From Alphaproteobacteria bacterium (GTDB lineage: Bacteria; Pseudomonadota; Alphaproteobacteria; Puniceispirillales; Puniceispirillaceae), in assembly GCA_011522945.1 (NCBI GenBank), contig WTHY01000044.1, forward strand, positions 1 to 5,211: a stretch of 5,211 nt of DNA. The letters are read 5' to 3'. The position numbers were made by a program, and so were the translations under genes. The notes under the pieces were generated by a model. It worked only from the letters and a program-made list of their open reading frames with translations. It did not search any database and had not been told where the DNA came from. The stretch's first letter is position 1, and every line of letters begins with the position of its first letter. Shown here in pieces: positions 1 to 5,211 of the stretch.

Positions 1-335
1 GTTTCATTCGCAGCCAGCAAGCCAGCTAAGCGCTTGGCTTCTGGGTTATTGCCAAGCTGCACCTGAACCCGTGCCAGCAGAAGCTGTGCGGACGGATTGC
101 CTGGTAGTAAAATAAGAATGCGTTCTAGAGTACCAGCCGCTTCTTTGAAATTCTGATTTTGCAGTTGTATAGAGGCAAGCTGAAAATTGAGCTGGATGTT
201 CCCAGGATCCGCAAATACAGCTGCGAATGCTTCATCTTCAGTGAGGATTGTAGTTTCCTCCTGTGCAAAAGCAGGTGCCTGTATATTGGCAAAGGCGCAT
301 AAGGCAAATAAAAGAGGAAGAAGTCGTTTTTTCAT
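1..335 (-). CDS. Secreted TPR-repeat protein, 3' end beyond the window
   Basis: Reading the minus strand from ATG at 335-333 gives 111 uninterrupted codons to the left edge, with no stop, so the gene is partial at its 3' end. Residues 1-24 are a clear Sec signal peptide: MKKR, a hydrophobic core (LLPLLFALCAFA), and a likely signal peptidase I site after PAFA, before QEE. Residues 45-78 have the length and pattern of one TPR (asparagine- and leucine-rich helix A, then FKEAAGTLERIL and a closing proline). Residues 79-111 begin a second repeat (LLLARVQVQLGNNPEAKRL). The start is supported by GGATGG (342-347) six bases upstream. The product should be periplasmic, or a periplasmic TPR domain ahead of an outer-membrane part that is not visible. 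TPRs bind proteins, so a scaffold or assembly role is plausible, but the specific function is unknown. It follows the cyclase by 53 nt and is probably in the same operon. I am confident of the gene and its export, less so of any role. Confidence 0.88.
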   Translation of the reverse strand, partial: MKKRLLPLLFALCAFANIQAPAFAQEETTILTEDEAFAAVFADPGNIQLNFQLASIQLQNQNFKEAAGTLERILILLPGNPSAQLLLARVQVQLGNNPEAKRLAGLLAANE

Positions 336-388
336 GGCTAACCATCCAGCCGGTTTCAATCACGATTTTGCACTAGTCTGAGTATTAA
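336..388. other. 53-nt intergenic gap between cyclase and TPR genes
   Basis: This is the largest non-coding stretch in the window. It holds an AT-rich segment just after the cyclase stop and the ribosome binding site of the TPR gene. I see no GC-rich hairpin followed by a T-run that would make an intrinsic terminator. I also see no well-spaced -35/-10 pair. Read-through from the cyclase is the simplest reading. Confidence 0.6.
342..347 (-). promoter_or_regulatory. Ribosome binding site of the secreted TPR gene
   Basis: On the minus strand GGATGG lies six bases before ATG at 335-333. It is a moderate Shine-Dalgarno match, and together with the signal peptide that follows it fixes the start. 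GGCT (348-351) and AGCC (336-339) flank it as a 4-bp inverted repeat with the site in the loop. That hairpin is too short to claim as a regulator. Confidence 0.55.
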
Positions 389-2497
389 TTATTTATCACA
401 GATGTGTCTATAGAAGTCGAGTAGACGTATTGGATAATCTGACTGAGATAAACTATCCGCATGGTCTTTAATGAGTTTCGATAATGTTTGTCTGTCTGAT
501 AGGCATGCTGCGTCTGACAATGCATTCTGTATCTTAGTTTGCGCCGTATCTAACAAAAAATAACCATGGATTTTTTCAGCTTCACGCCTGCCTCTGACCG
601 TTATTGCAGACAGAAGATGCACATCATTTAATCCAGCTTGTTCAGCTGTGCGATTTGAGACCGTGATCGGAATGCCTGTCTGTTTAACAACAGGCTCCAA
701 ACGGGCTGCCAAATTCACCGTATCTCCAAGCACAGAATAGGATAAACGCTGTTTTGACCCAAAATTACCAACGACAGCAGGGCCTGTCGCTATGCCAATG
801 CCAACTGAGATATCTTGATTTATCCAGTTATCTCCCATCATGGTTTTAAGGGCGCGGTTTAAATCATCTAAGCTGTTTTGGATCTCAATCGCTGCAGACA
901 TAGCGCGCAATGCATGATCGGCTTGAGCTACAGGGGCATTCCAAAATGCCATGATTGCATCACCAATATATTTATCCAATGTACCGCCATGCTTAAGTAT
1001 GATCTGTGTGCAATGGTCCAAAATATGGTTAATGATTTTTGTGAGATCTTGCGGTCTGTCAGCTAATGTCTCTGATAAGGTGGTGAAGCCTCGAATGTCC
1101 AGAAAGAAAACAGAAATATCCGTTGTTGTGCCACCTAATTCCGGTTTTTGCCCGGACTGTTCGATATCTTTAACCATTGCCGGTGATAAATATTGACCAA
1201 AAGCGGCGCGCAACTGTCTTCGATTAGCTTCTTCTGATAGTGCACGCAAGATAATCACACTTATACCTGTGATGAGCAGGATAGTTATATTTGCAACAGC
1301 ATTTGTCAGTATCATCTGGTTTATAAAGATGGAAAAACTCGCATAGGCAGCGACCATACTAACACCTGCTACCAATAGGGCAGATAGGGCAACCACTAGT
1401 CGTAAACATGCCAAGCCTAGGCAAATGCCAACGAAAATAAAGATACTGATTTCAATCAGCCCAGTAATTTCAGAACTAGTTAAAGCTGCACCGCTTAATA
1501 TCTGATGCAGAATATGCAGATGAATAAGAGGACCAGGTATAGCTGCGTCTAAAGCGGTGGATTGAATATCCTTTAATCCAGTAGCTGAGCTGCCGATAAT
1601 TACAATCGCATTAGCGAGCCTATCTAGATTCTCCCCTATCAACACATCTTGTGCAGAAATAACAGGAAACCTGTCAGCGGAACCCAGATAGAGGGGTAAG
1701 CGACCAAACTGGTCAAGTTTTGATATTATGCGGCCAGTCCGCAGCTGGTTAACGATTTCACCAGTCTCTCCAGATTGTTTTAGGATATGGCCATTCGCGC
1801 CTTGGGCAACACGGAGTAATTCAGCTGAAAATGAAGGCAGTAATCTATCTTCAAAGCGGGCAACCATCGGGGCATAACGCACGATTGAGTCACGCTCAAG
1901 ACTAAGAGATACAAAGCCAGCGCCTGGAGCTGTATGTAATGCTTCTGTTGGGGACAATAAATAGGGGGCTTCCAAGACAGGCACTTGTGCAGCCCCAATG
2001 ACTGAAATAGAGCCTGGTATAAAGGCCGTTTCTGAACTGCCATCTTGTGACAGCGCAAGCGCTAATACAGATGGGGTGAGAGAGAGCATAGCGCCAAAAT
2101 TTCCATCCCCATCTGGTAGCATGTCATTCAATGTGCCAGCCTCTAATCCACCAAGCTGCTCTAGCGCTTCTGTATTAAACCTATCTTTTTCGGAGAATAA
2201 TATATCAAAGCCAATAGCTTGCGGTTCTTGAAGACCAATATTTTGTAATAAAACAGCCAAATAATGACGTGGCCACGGCCATTGACCAAAGGCTTTTAAG
2301 CTTGCTTCATCCACATCAACAAAAACTAGCTGTTGGGCAATCTCAGGATTACCTTCAAAAGGTTGAATACGTGTATAGCTATCAAGAGACAGGTCGCGCA
2401 ACCTAGAGGTTATGCCCTGAAAATCAATGAGTAACGCTAAACCGCATAAAATCGGCAGTATAATCGCAATCCCATGTAAGACGAAAGTGCGGCGCAT
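389..2497 (-). CDS. CHASE2-domain class III adenylate/guanylate cyclase, membrane-bound
   Basis: This 702-residue protein is read from ATG at 2497-2495. Helix 1 (about 9-24) is followed by an extracytoplasmic CHASE2 sensor (about 26-321) containing the typical GQWPWPR (71-77) and FDILFSE (97-103). Three membrane helices follow (about 346-365, 367-391, 396-417), then the FGQYLSP linker (433-439) and a class III cyclase domain (about 455-645). Catalytic residues visible are metal-binding Asp467 (FFLDIRGFT) and Asp513 (DKYIGD), purine-contacting Lys509, and Asn595 and Arg599 (VNLAAR) for the transition state. Ser588 (YSVLGD) sits where class III enzymes carry Asp or Thr to read the base. Lys509 favours ATP, so cAMP is the likely product, but specificity is not proven. 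A longer frame opens at 2569, but it lies inside pilC and lacks a good ribosome binding site; the chosen start follows the pilC stop by 4 nt. The ligand of the sensor is unknown. The gene is intact and probably translationally coupled to pilC. Confidence 0.93.
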   Translation of the reverse strand: MRRTFVLHGIAIILPILCGLALLIDFQGITSRLRDLSLDSYTRIQPFEGNPEIAQQLVFVDVDEASLKAFGQWPWPRHYLAVLLQNIGLQEPQAIGFDILFSEKDRFNTEALEQLGGLEAGTLNDMLPDGDGNFGAMLSLTPSVLALALSQDGSSETAFIPGSISVIGAAQVPVLEAPYLLSPTEALHTAPGAGFVSLSLERDSIVRYAPMVARFEDRLLPSFSAELLRVAQGANGHILKQSGETGEIVNQLRTGRIISKLDQFGRLPLYLGSADRFPVISAQDVLIGENLDRLANAIVIIGSSATGLKDIQSTALDAAIPGPLIHLHILHQILSGAALTSSEITGLIEISIFIFVGICLGLACLRLVVALSALLVAGVSMVAAYASFSIFINQMILTNAVANITILLITGISVIILRALSEEANRRQLRAAFGQYLSPAMVKDIEQSGQKPELGGTTTDISVFFLDIRGFTTLSETLADRPQDLTKIINHILDHCTQIILKHGGTLDKYIGDAIMAFWNAPVAQADHALRAMSAAIEIQNSLDDLNRALKTMMGDNWINQDISVGIGIATGPAVVGNFGSKQRLSYSVLGDTVNLAARLEPVVKQTGIPITVSNRTAEQAGLNDVHLLSAITVRGRREAEKIHGYFLLDTAQTKIQNALSDAACLSDRQTLSKLIKDHADSLSQSDYPIRLLDFYRHICDK

Positions 2498-2501
2498 AAA
2501 T

Positions 2502-3755
2502 TTACCCGCCACTAAAGGCGTCACCAGCAGAGAAGATAGGTAGATACAGAGCCACAACCATGGCACCAATCATTGCCCCAACGAGCACAATCATAAGTGG
2601 TTCAATCACTGTGGACAGACCATCAACAACTGTTTGGAATTCTTCTTCATAATAGCGTGCGATAGATTCCAGCATTTCATCCATATTACCGGTGCGCTCG
2701 CCCACTGCCATGAGCTGGCTTAGTGCAATCGGAAATACTTTCTCATTGGCAAAGAGCTGTGATAGCGGCGCACCTGTCACAATTTTGGCCTGAATACGGT
2801 CCATTGCCTCTCTGAATTGCGTGTTGTTGGAAATTGTCGAGCAAACACGCAAGGCCTCCACAACTGTCACACCAGCAGCAAGCAGATTCGCCAGTAGTAA
2901 ACTCATTCGTGCAACTGTGGATTTGATGATAATGTCGCCGACTAAGGGAAGACGCAGCGCAATCATCGATTTTATCTTCCGATAGGGATACACATATCGT
3001 GTAAGGATTTTATTGCCTAGAAATATGGCAAAGGCTGTATTCACCACGCGCCCGACATTCTCCCCTTGTTGGATCCAGTTTGACGCATCAACGATAGCCT
3101 GAGTTGGGGCTGGCAACTCCGCACCAAGAGATTCAAACATTTCCTGGAAGGTTGGCACGACATTTGTCAGCATGAAATAGGAGATGGAGACAGTGATTGT
3201 CACAAGCGTGATAGGATAGAATAGGGCAGACTTAATACCGGCTTTAATCGCTTGTTGTTTTTCAAGCATTTGAACAAGCCTGTCGAGGAAGGTATCTAAT
3301 TTACCAGACACCTCACCAGCTTCGACCATATTCAGATACACATTATCAAAATAGCGCGTGTGAGCTCTAAAAGCTTGAGACAGCGATGAACCACCATTTA
3401 ATTTATGGATCATGTCATTATTGACGCGTTTTAAATTCGCATCTTTTGTCTGGTCAGACACAAGGATCATAGCTTCAACAATAGGTAGGCCGGCGCGCAT
3501 CATGGTTGCAATTTTCTTTGTGAAAACCATGATTTCCTTTGCAGAAATCGCACCAAAAGGTCCCCATGTAATATCAATATCAAGAGATGATTTTTGCTTT
3601 GGTTTTACCTCGGATATTGTAACGTCTCTGACACCATCTCCGCGTAAAATGGCTTTGGCTTGAAGCAGATTCTCAGCCTCCATCTCACCTTTCAGGCGCT
3701 TGCCTTTTTTGCGGCCTTTATATTTGAATTTTTTGAGTTGTGGACCTAGTGCCAT
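2502..3755 (-). CDS. pilC: PilC/GspF-family inner-membrane platform protein of a type IV pilus or type II secretion-like system
   Basis: This complete protein has 417 residues, near the usual 400-410 of the family. It is the inner-membrane platform that couples the assembly ATPase to pilin insertion and extraction. A basic N-terminal segment (FKYKGRKKGKRLKGE, about 10-24) is of the kind seen in PilC. Two copies of the T2SS-F domain follow. Copy one (about 76-199) has FTKKIATMMRAGLPIVEAM and VEAGEVSGKLD; copy two (about 279-401) has ARMSLLLANLLAAGVTVVEAL and VGERTGNMDEML. Membrane helices lie at about 178-200, 236-252 and 383-407. FYPITL before helix 1, VVPTFQEMFESLGAELPAPTQ after it, and the C-terminal ALYLPIFSAGD resemble PilC more than GspF, so the symbol is given on that basis. 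MshG of MSHA pili is an alternative. It starts 14 nt after the ATPase stop and is followed at 4 nt by the cyclase. All expected parts are present. Confidence 0.93.
   Translation of the reverse strand: MALGPQLKKFKYKGRKKGKRLKGEMEAENLLQAKAILRGDGVRDVTISEVKPKQKSSLDIDITWGPFGAISAKEIMVFTKKIATMMRAGLPIVEAMILVSDQTKDANLKRVNNDMIHKLNGGSSLSQAFRAHTRYFDNVYLNMVEAGEVSGKLDTFLDRLVQMLEKQQAIKAGIKSALFYPITLVTITVSISYFMLTNVVPTFQEMFESLGAELPAPTQAIVDASNWIQQGENVGRVVNTAFAIFLGNKILTRYVYPYRKIKSMIALRLPLVGDIIIKSTVARMSLLLANLLAAGVTVVEALRVCSTISNNTQFREAMDRIQAKIVTGAPLSQLFANEKVFPIALSQLMAVGERTGNMDEMLESIARYYEEEFQTVVDGLSTVIEPLMIVLVGAMIGAMVVALYLPIFSAGDAFSGG
2505..2510 (-). promoter_or_regulatory. Weak ribosome binding site deciding the cyclase start
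   Basis: GGCGGG on the minus strand overlaps the last codons of pilC and lies seven bases (TAAATTT) before ATG at 2497-2495. It is an imperfect match to AGGAGG. The stop and start are only 4 nt apart, so a ribosome finishing pilC could reinitiate here. This supports the 2497 start over the in-frame ATG at 2569, which has no comparable upstream site. Confidence 0.5.
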
Positions 3756-3763
3756 AAAGCCTT

Positions 3764-3769
3764 ACCTCT
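3764..3769 (-). promoter_or_regulatory. Ribosome binding site of pilC
   Basis: AGAGGT on the minus strand lies directly after the ATPase stop codon and eight bases before ATG at 3755-3753. It is the best Shine-Dalgarno match in the window. It fixes the pilC start and shows that the 14-nt gap serves translation rather than promotion. Confidence 0.75.
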
Positions 3770-5211
3770 TTAAAGTACCAGAATGCGGCTATATTCAGCA
3801 AAGGAGAAGATACCCTCTTTGATAAAGCCTCTTGCAATATCCTGCATTGTCTCAAAACCATCCTCGCGAGCTGCAGCCAATAATTCTGGGGCTAAAGCCT
3901 CTCGTAAGATAGCATCTTCTAATTGCGGTGTAATGCGCAGCACTTCATAGACACCGCGACGCCCTTTATAACCAGAGCCGCCACATCTATCGCAGCCAAC
4001 ACCAATTTTTGGTTTTACTTCTGGAATTTCTGCTTCTGTAAAGCCAATTTTTAGTAAGTCCTGAGGCGTAATTTGCACATCATCTGTCAGGCAATTCTGA
4101 CAGTTTGGCCGTCCAAGACGTTGCGCCATAATAAGAGAGGTTGCCGCAGCGATCATGAAAGGCGGCACACCCATATTCATCAGACGTGTAATCGTAGCGA
4201 TAGCATCATTCGTATGAAGCGTTGATAAAAGCAGGTGTCCTGTCAGGGCTGCTTTCACAGCAATTTCGACAGTCTCTTGATCTCTAATCTCACCTACTAG
4301 AATTACTTCAGGATCCTGACGTAGAAAGGCACGCAAAATCGCATTAAAGGTTAGGCCAATACGTTCGTTCGCCTGTGTCTGGGCAACACCTTCAAGATAA
4401 TATTCAACAGGATCCTCTGCTGTCATAATATTTGTTTCAGGGTCGTTAATATGCTGCAAACAGCCATAAAGCGTTGTCGTTTTGCCTGACCCTGTCGGGC
4501 CTGTAACAAGAACCATGCCTTGCGGCGCTGTAATTGCATCAATAACAGCATCATAATTCTGCTGGGAAAGGCCGATCCTGTCTAGTGATAGAGATGGATC
4601 ACCTTTCAAAATACGCATGACGATACGTTCGCCATATTTCCCGGGCAAAACATTGAAACGAAAATCAATATCTTCACCAGCATAGCGCATGGTGATACCA
4701 CCGTCCTGCGGTAGACGTTTTTCTGAAATATCGCAGTCTGCCAGGATTTTAAAACGCGTTACAACCCCTAAGAAATGCTTGTAGACATAGTCTGAATATT
4801 CATCACGCACTGTGAGGCGACCATCAATCCGGAAGCGAACACGGGCAATGTCTCGGAACGGTTCGATGTGAATATCAGAGGTGCCACTATCAATGGCTGA
4901 TTCTAGAATATGTGTGCAGAAGTCAGGAACTAACTCCTCATCATCAACAGCAAACCTGACTCGCTTGTTTTTGTTTGTTTGTGTTTTAGCCTGCGTTTTT
5001 TGTTTTTTTTGTGCGGCGTCCAAAACTGATTTCAGCCGTTCATGGCCGCGCAAAAATTCAAAATTTGTTAGCGTGATTAGCTGAAATTCAATATTAAAAT
5101 TTGAGAGTGTTTTTAATTGTCCAGCTTGTGCTGCTGTTGTTGGATCAACAATAGCAACCTTTAAAAATCGTCCTTCCACCTCATAGGGAATCGCATAATG
5201 CTCATCAACGA
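3770..5211 (-). CDS. pilB: PilB/GspE-family assembly ATPase, 5' end beyond the window
   Basis: This hexameric cytoplasmic ATPase powers pilin polymerisation or pseudopilus movement. 479 complete codons are visible, numbered here from Val at 5209-5207. The frame stays open to the right edge. YAIPYEVEGRFLKVAIVDP (about 5-23) is the middle of a T2SSE/MshEN N-terminal domain, so the GTG at 5179 that could open the frame is internal and the true start lies outside. A Lys/Gln/Thr-rich linker (about 65-84) leads to the ATPase. Motifs in order are the Asp box (SDIHIEPF, 111-118, and VRFRIDG), Walker A GPTGSGKT (237-244), Walker B VILVGEIRD (302-310), the His box GHLLLSTLHTND (324-335), and a zinc site Cys370, Cys373, Cys406, Cys409. 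All catalytic motifs are intact. GLTFNAILRAFLRQDPE and its partner gene favour PilB over GspE, but MshE or GspE cannot be excluded. PilT/PilU are unlikely because of the N-terminal domain and zinc site. Confidence 0.94.
   Translation of the reverse strand, partial: VDEHYAIPYEVEGRFLKVAIVDPTTAAQAGQLKTLSNFNIEFQLITLTNFEFLRGHERLKSVLDAAQKKQKTQAKTQTNKNKRVRFAVDDEELVPDFCTHILESAIDSGTSDIHIEPFRDIARVRFRIDGRLTVRDEYSDYVYKHFLGVVTRFKILADCDISEKRLPQDGGITMRYAGEDIDFRFNVLPGKYGERIVMRILKGDPSLSLDRIGLSQQNYDAVIDAITAPQGMVLVTGPTGSGKTTTLYGCLQHINDPETNIMTAEDPVEYYLEGVAQTQANERIGLTFNAILRAFLRQDPEVILVGEIRDQETVEIAVKAALTGHLLLSTLHTNDAIATITRLMNMGVPPFMIAAATSLIMAQRLGRPNCQNCLTDDVQITPQDLLKIGFTEAEIPEVKPKIGVGCDRCGGSGYKGRRGVYEVLRITPQLEDAILREALAPELLAAAREDGFETMQDIARGFIKEGIFSFAEYSRILVL
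4958..5017 (-). other. Low-complexity Lys/Gln/Thr linker coded by A-rich DNA, with an A8 run
   Basis: Within the ATPase gene the coding strand is strongly A-rich here and encodes about 20 residues of Lys, Gln, Thr and Asn between the N-terminal domain and the ATPase core. It includes an uninterrupted run of eight A at 5003-5010 (CAA AAA AAA), and a run of six A close by. The protein segment is probably a flexible, disordered hinge. The homopolymer is a possible slippage site, but the frame is intact in this sequence. Confidence 0.6.

Noticed and set aside
125..307. Short minus-strand frame of 60 codons in another phase
   Set aside because: It overlaps the TPR gene on the same strand in a different frame. 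Its protein is rich in Leu, Ser, His and Arg without any pattern, so it is a shadow.
336..351. GGCT/AGCC inverted repeat enclosing the ribosome binding site of the TPR gene, possible RNA switch
   Set aside because: The stem is only 4 bp with an 8-nt loop and does not extend on either side, so it is expected by chance.
187..381. Plus-strand open frame opposite the TPR gene and the gap
   Set aside because: It is antisense to a gene with a signal peptide and TPRs, has no ribosome binding site or recognisable domain, and spans the intergenic gap.
376..420. AT-rich stretch around the cyclase stop as a promoter for the TPR gene
   Set aside because: A TAGACA-like -35 can be drawn, but the hexamer at proper spacing matches the -10 consensus poorly. 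Much of the stretch is coding sequence.
1780..2231. Two overlapping open frames (one on each strand) inside the CHASE2 coding region
   Set aside because: The underlying cyclase frame is continuous and carries conserved family sequence throughout. The shadows have no domains or ribosome binding sites.
3412..3663. Plus-strand frame of 83 codons opposite pilC
   Set aside because: It is antisense to conserved T2SS-F domain sequence, and no initiation signal or recognisable protein was seen.
4881..5084. Plus-strand frame with a hydrophobic stretch opposite the ATPase linker
   Set aside because: The hydrophobic Phe/Leu/Val run is the complement of Lys/Gln/Thr codons in the A-rich linker. It is a composition artefact.

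Overview
The window is a piece of a bacterial chromosome on which every real gene lies on the minus strand, so transcription runs from right to left. The sequence is moderately AT-leaning (judged by eye, not counted). The protein families, together with an N-terminal signal peptide on one product, point to a Gram-negative proteobacterium. An alphaproteobacterium is my best guess, from the pairing of a CHASE2 cyclase with a small secreted TPR protein, but nothing here proves the taxonomy.

Layout in order of transcription: (1) a PilB/GspE-family assembly ATPase, 3770-5211, whose 5' end is beyond the right edge; (2) a PilC/GspF-family inner-membrane platform protein, 2502-3755, starting 14 nt after the ATPase stop with a good ribosome binding site; (3) a membrane-bound CHASE2-domain class III adenylate/guanylate cyclase, best read as 389-2497, starting 4 nt after the PilC stop; (4) a secreted TPR protein, 1-335, starting 53 nt after the cyclase stop and running off the left edge. 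The gaps are 14, 4 and 53 nt, with no convincing terminator or internal promoter, so the four genes look like one operon. Two gene boundaries are easy to misread: the ATPase has no true start in the window, and the TPR gene has neither its stop nor its full length here.

The ATPase and platform protein form the core motor of a type IV pilus-like or type II secretion-like machine. The ATPase hydrolyses ATP in the cytoplasm and the platform protein passes the motion to pilin subunits in the inner membrane. Several local sequence features favour the PilB/PilC (type IV pilus, including MSHA-like) side over GspE/GspF. The cyclase carries an extracytoplasmic CHASE2 sensor, three further membrane helices and a cytoplasmic cyclase domain with its main catalytic residues intact. 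It could therefore make cAMP in response to an envelope signal. The TPR protein should lie in the periplasm or outer membrane. The main point of interest is this tight linkage of a pilus motor pair, an envelope-sensing cyclase and an exported TPR protein, which suggests a surface-sensing or pilus-linked second-messenger unit. That functional link is an inference from gene order.

I found no RNA genes, mobile elements, CRISPR arrays or long repeats. No non-coding stretch is longer than 53 nt.
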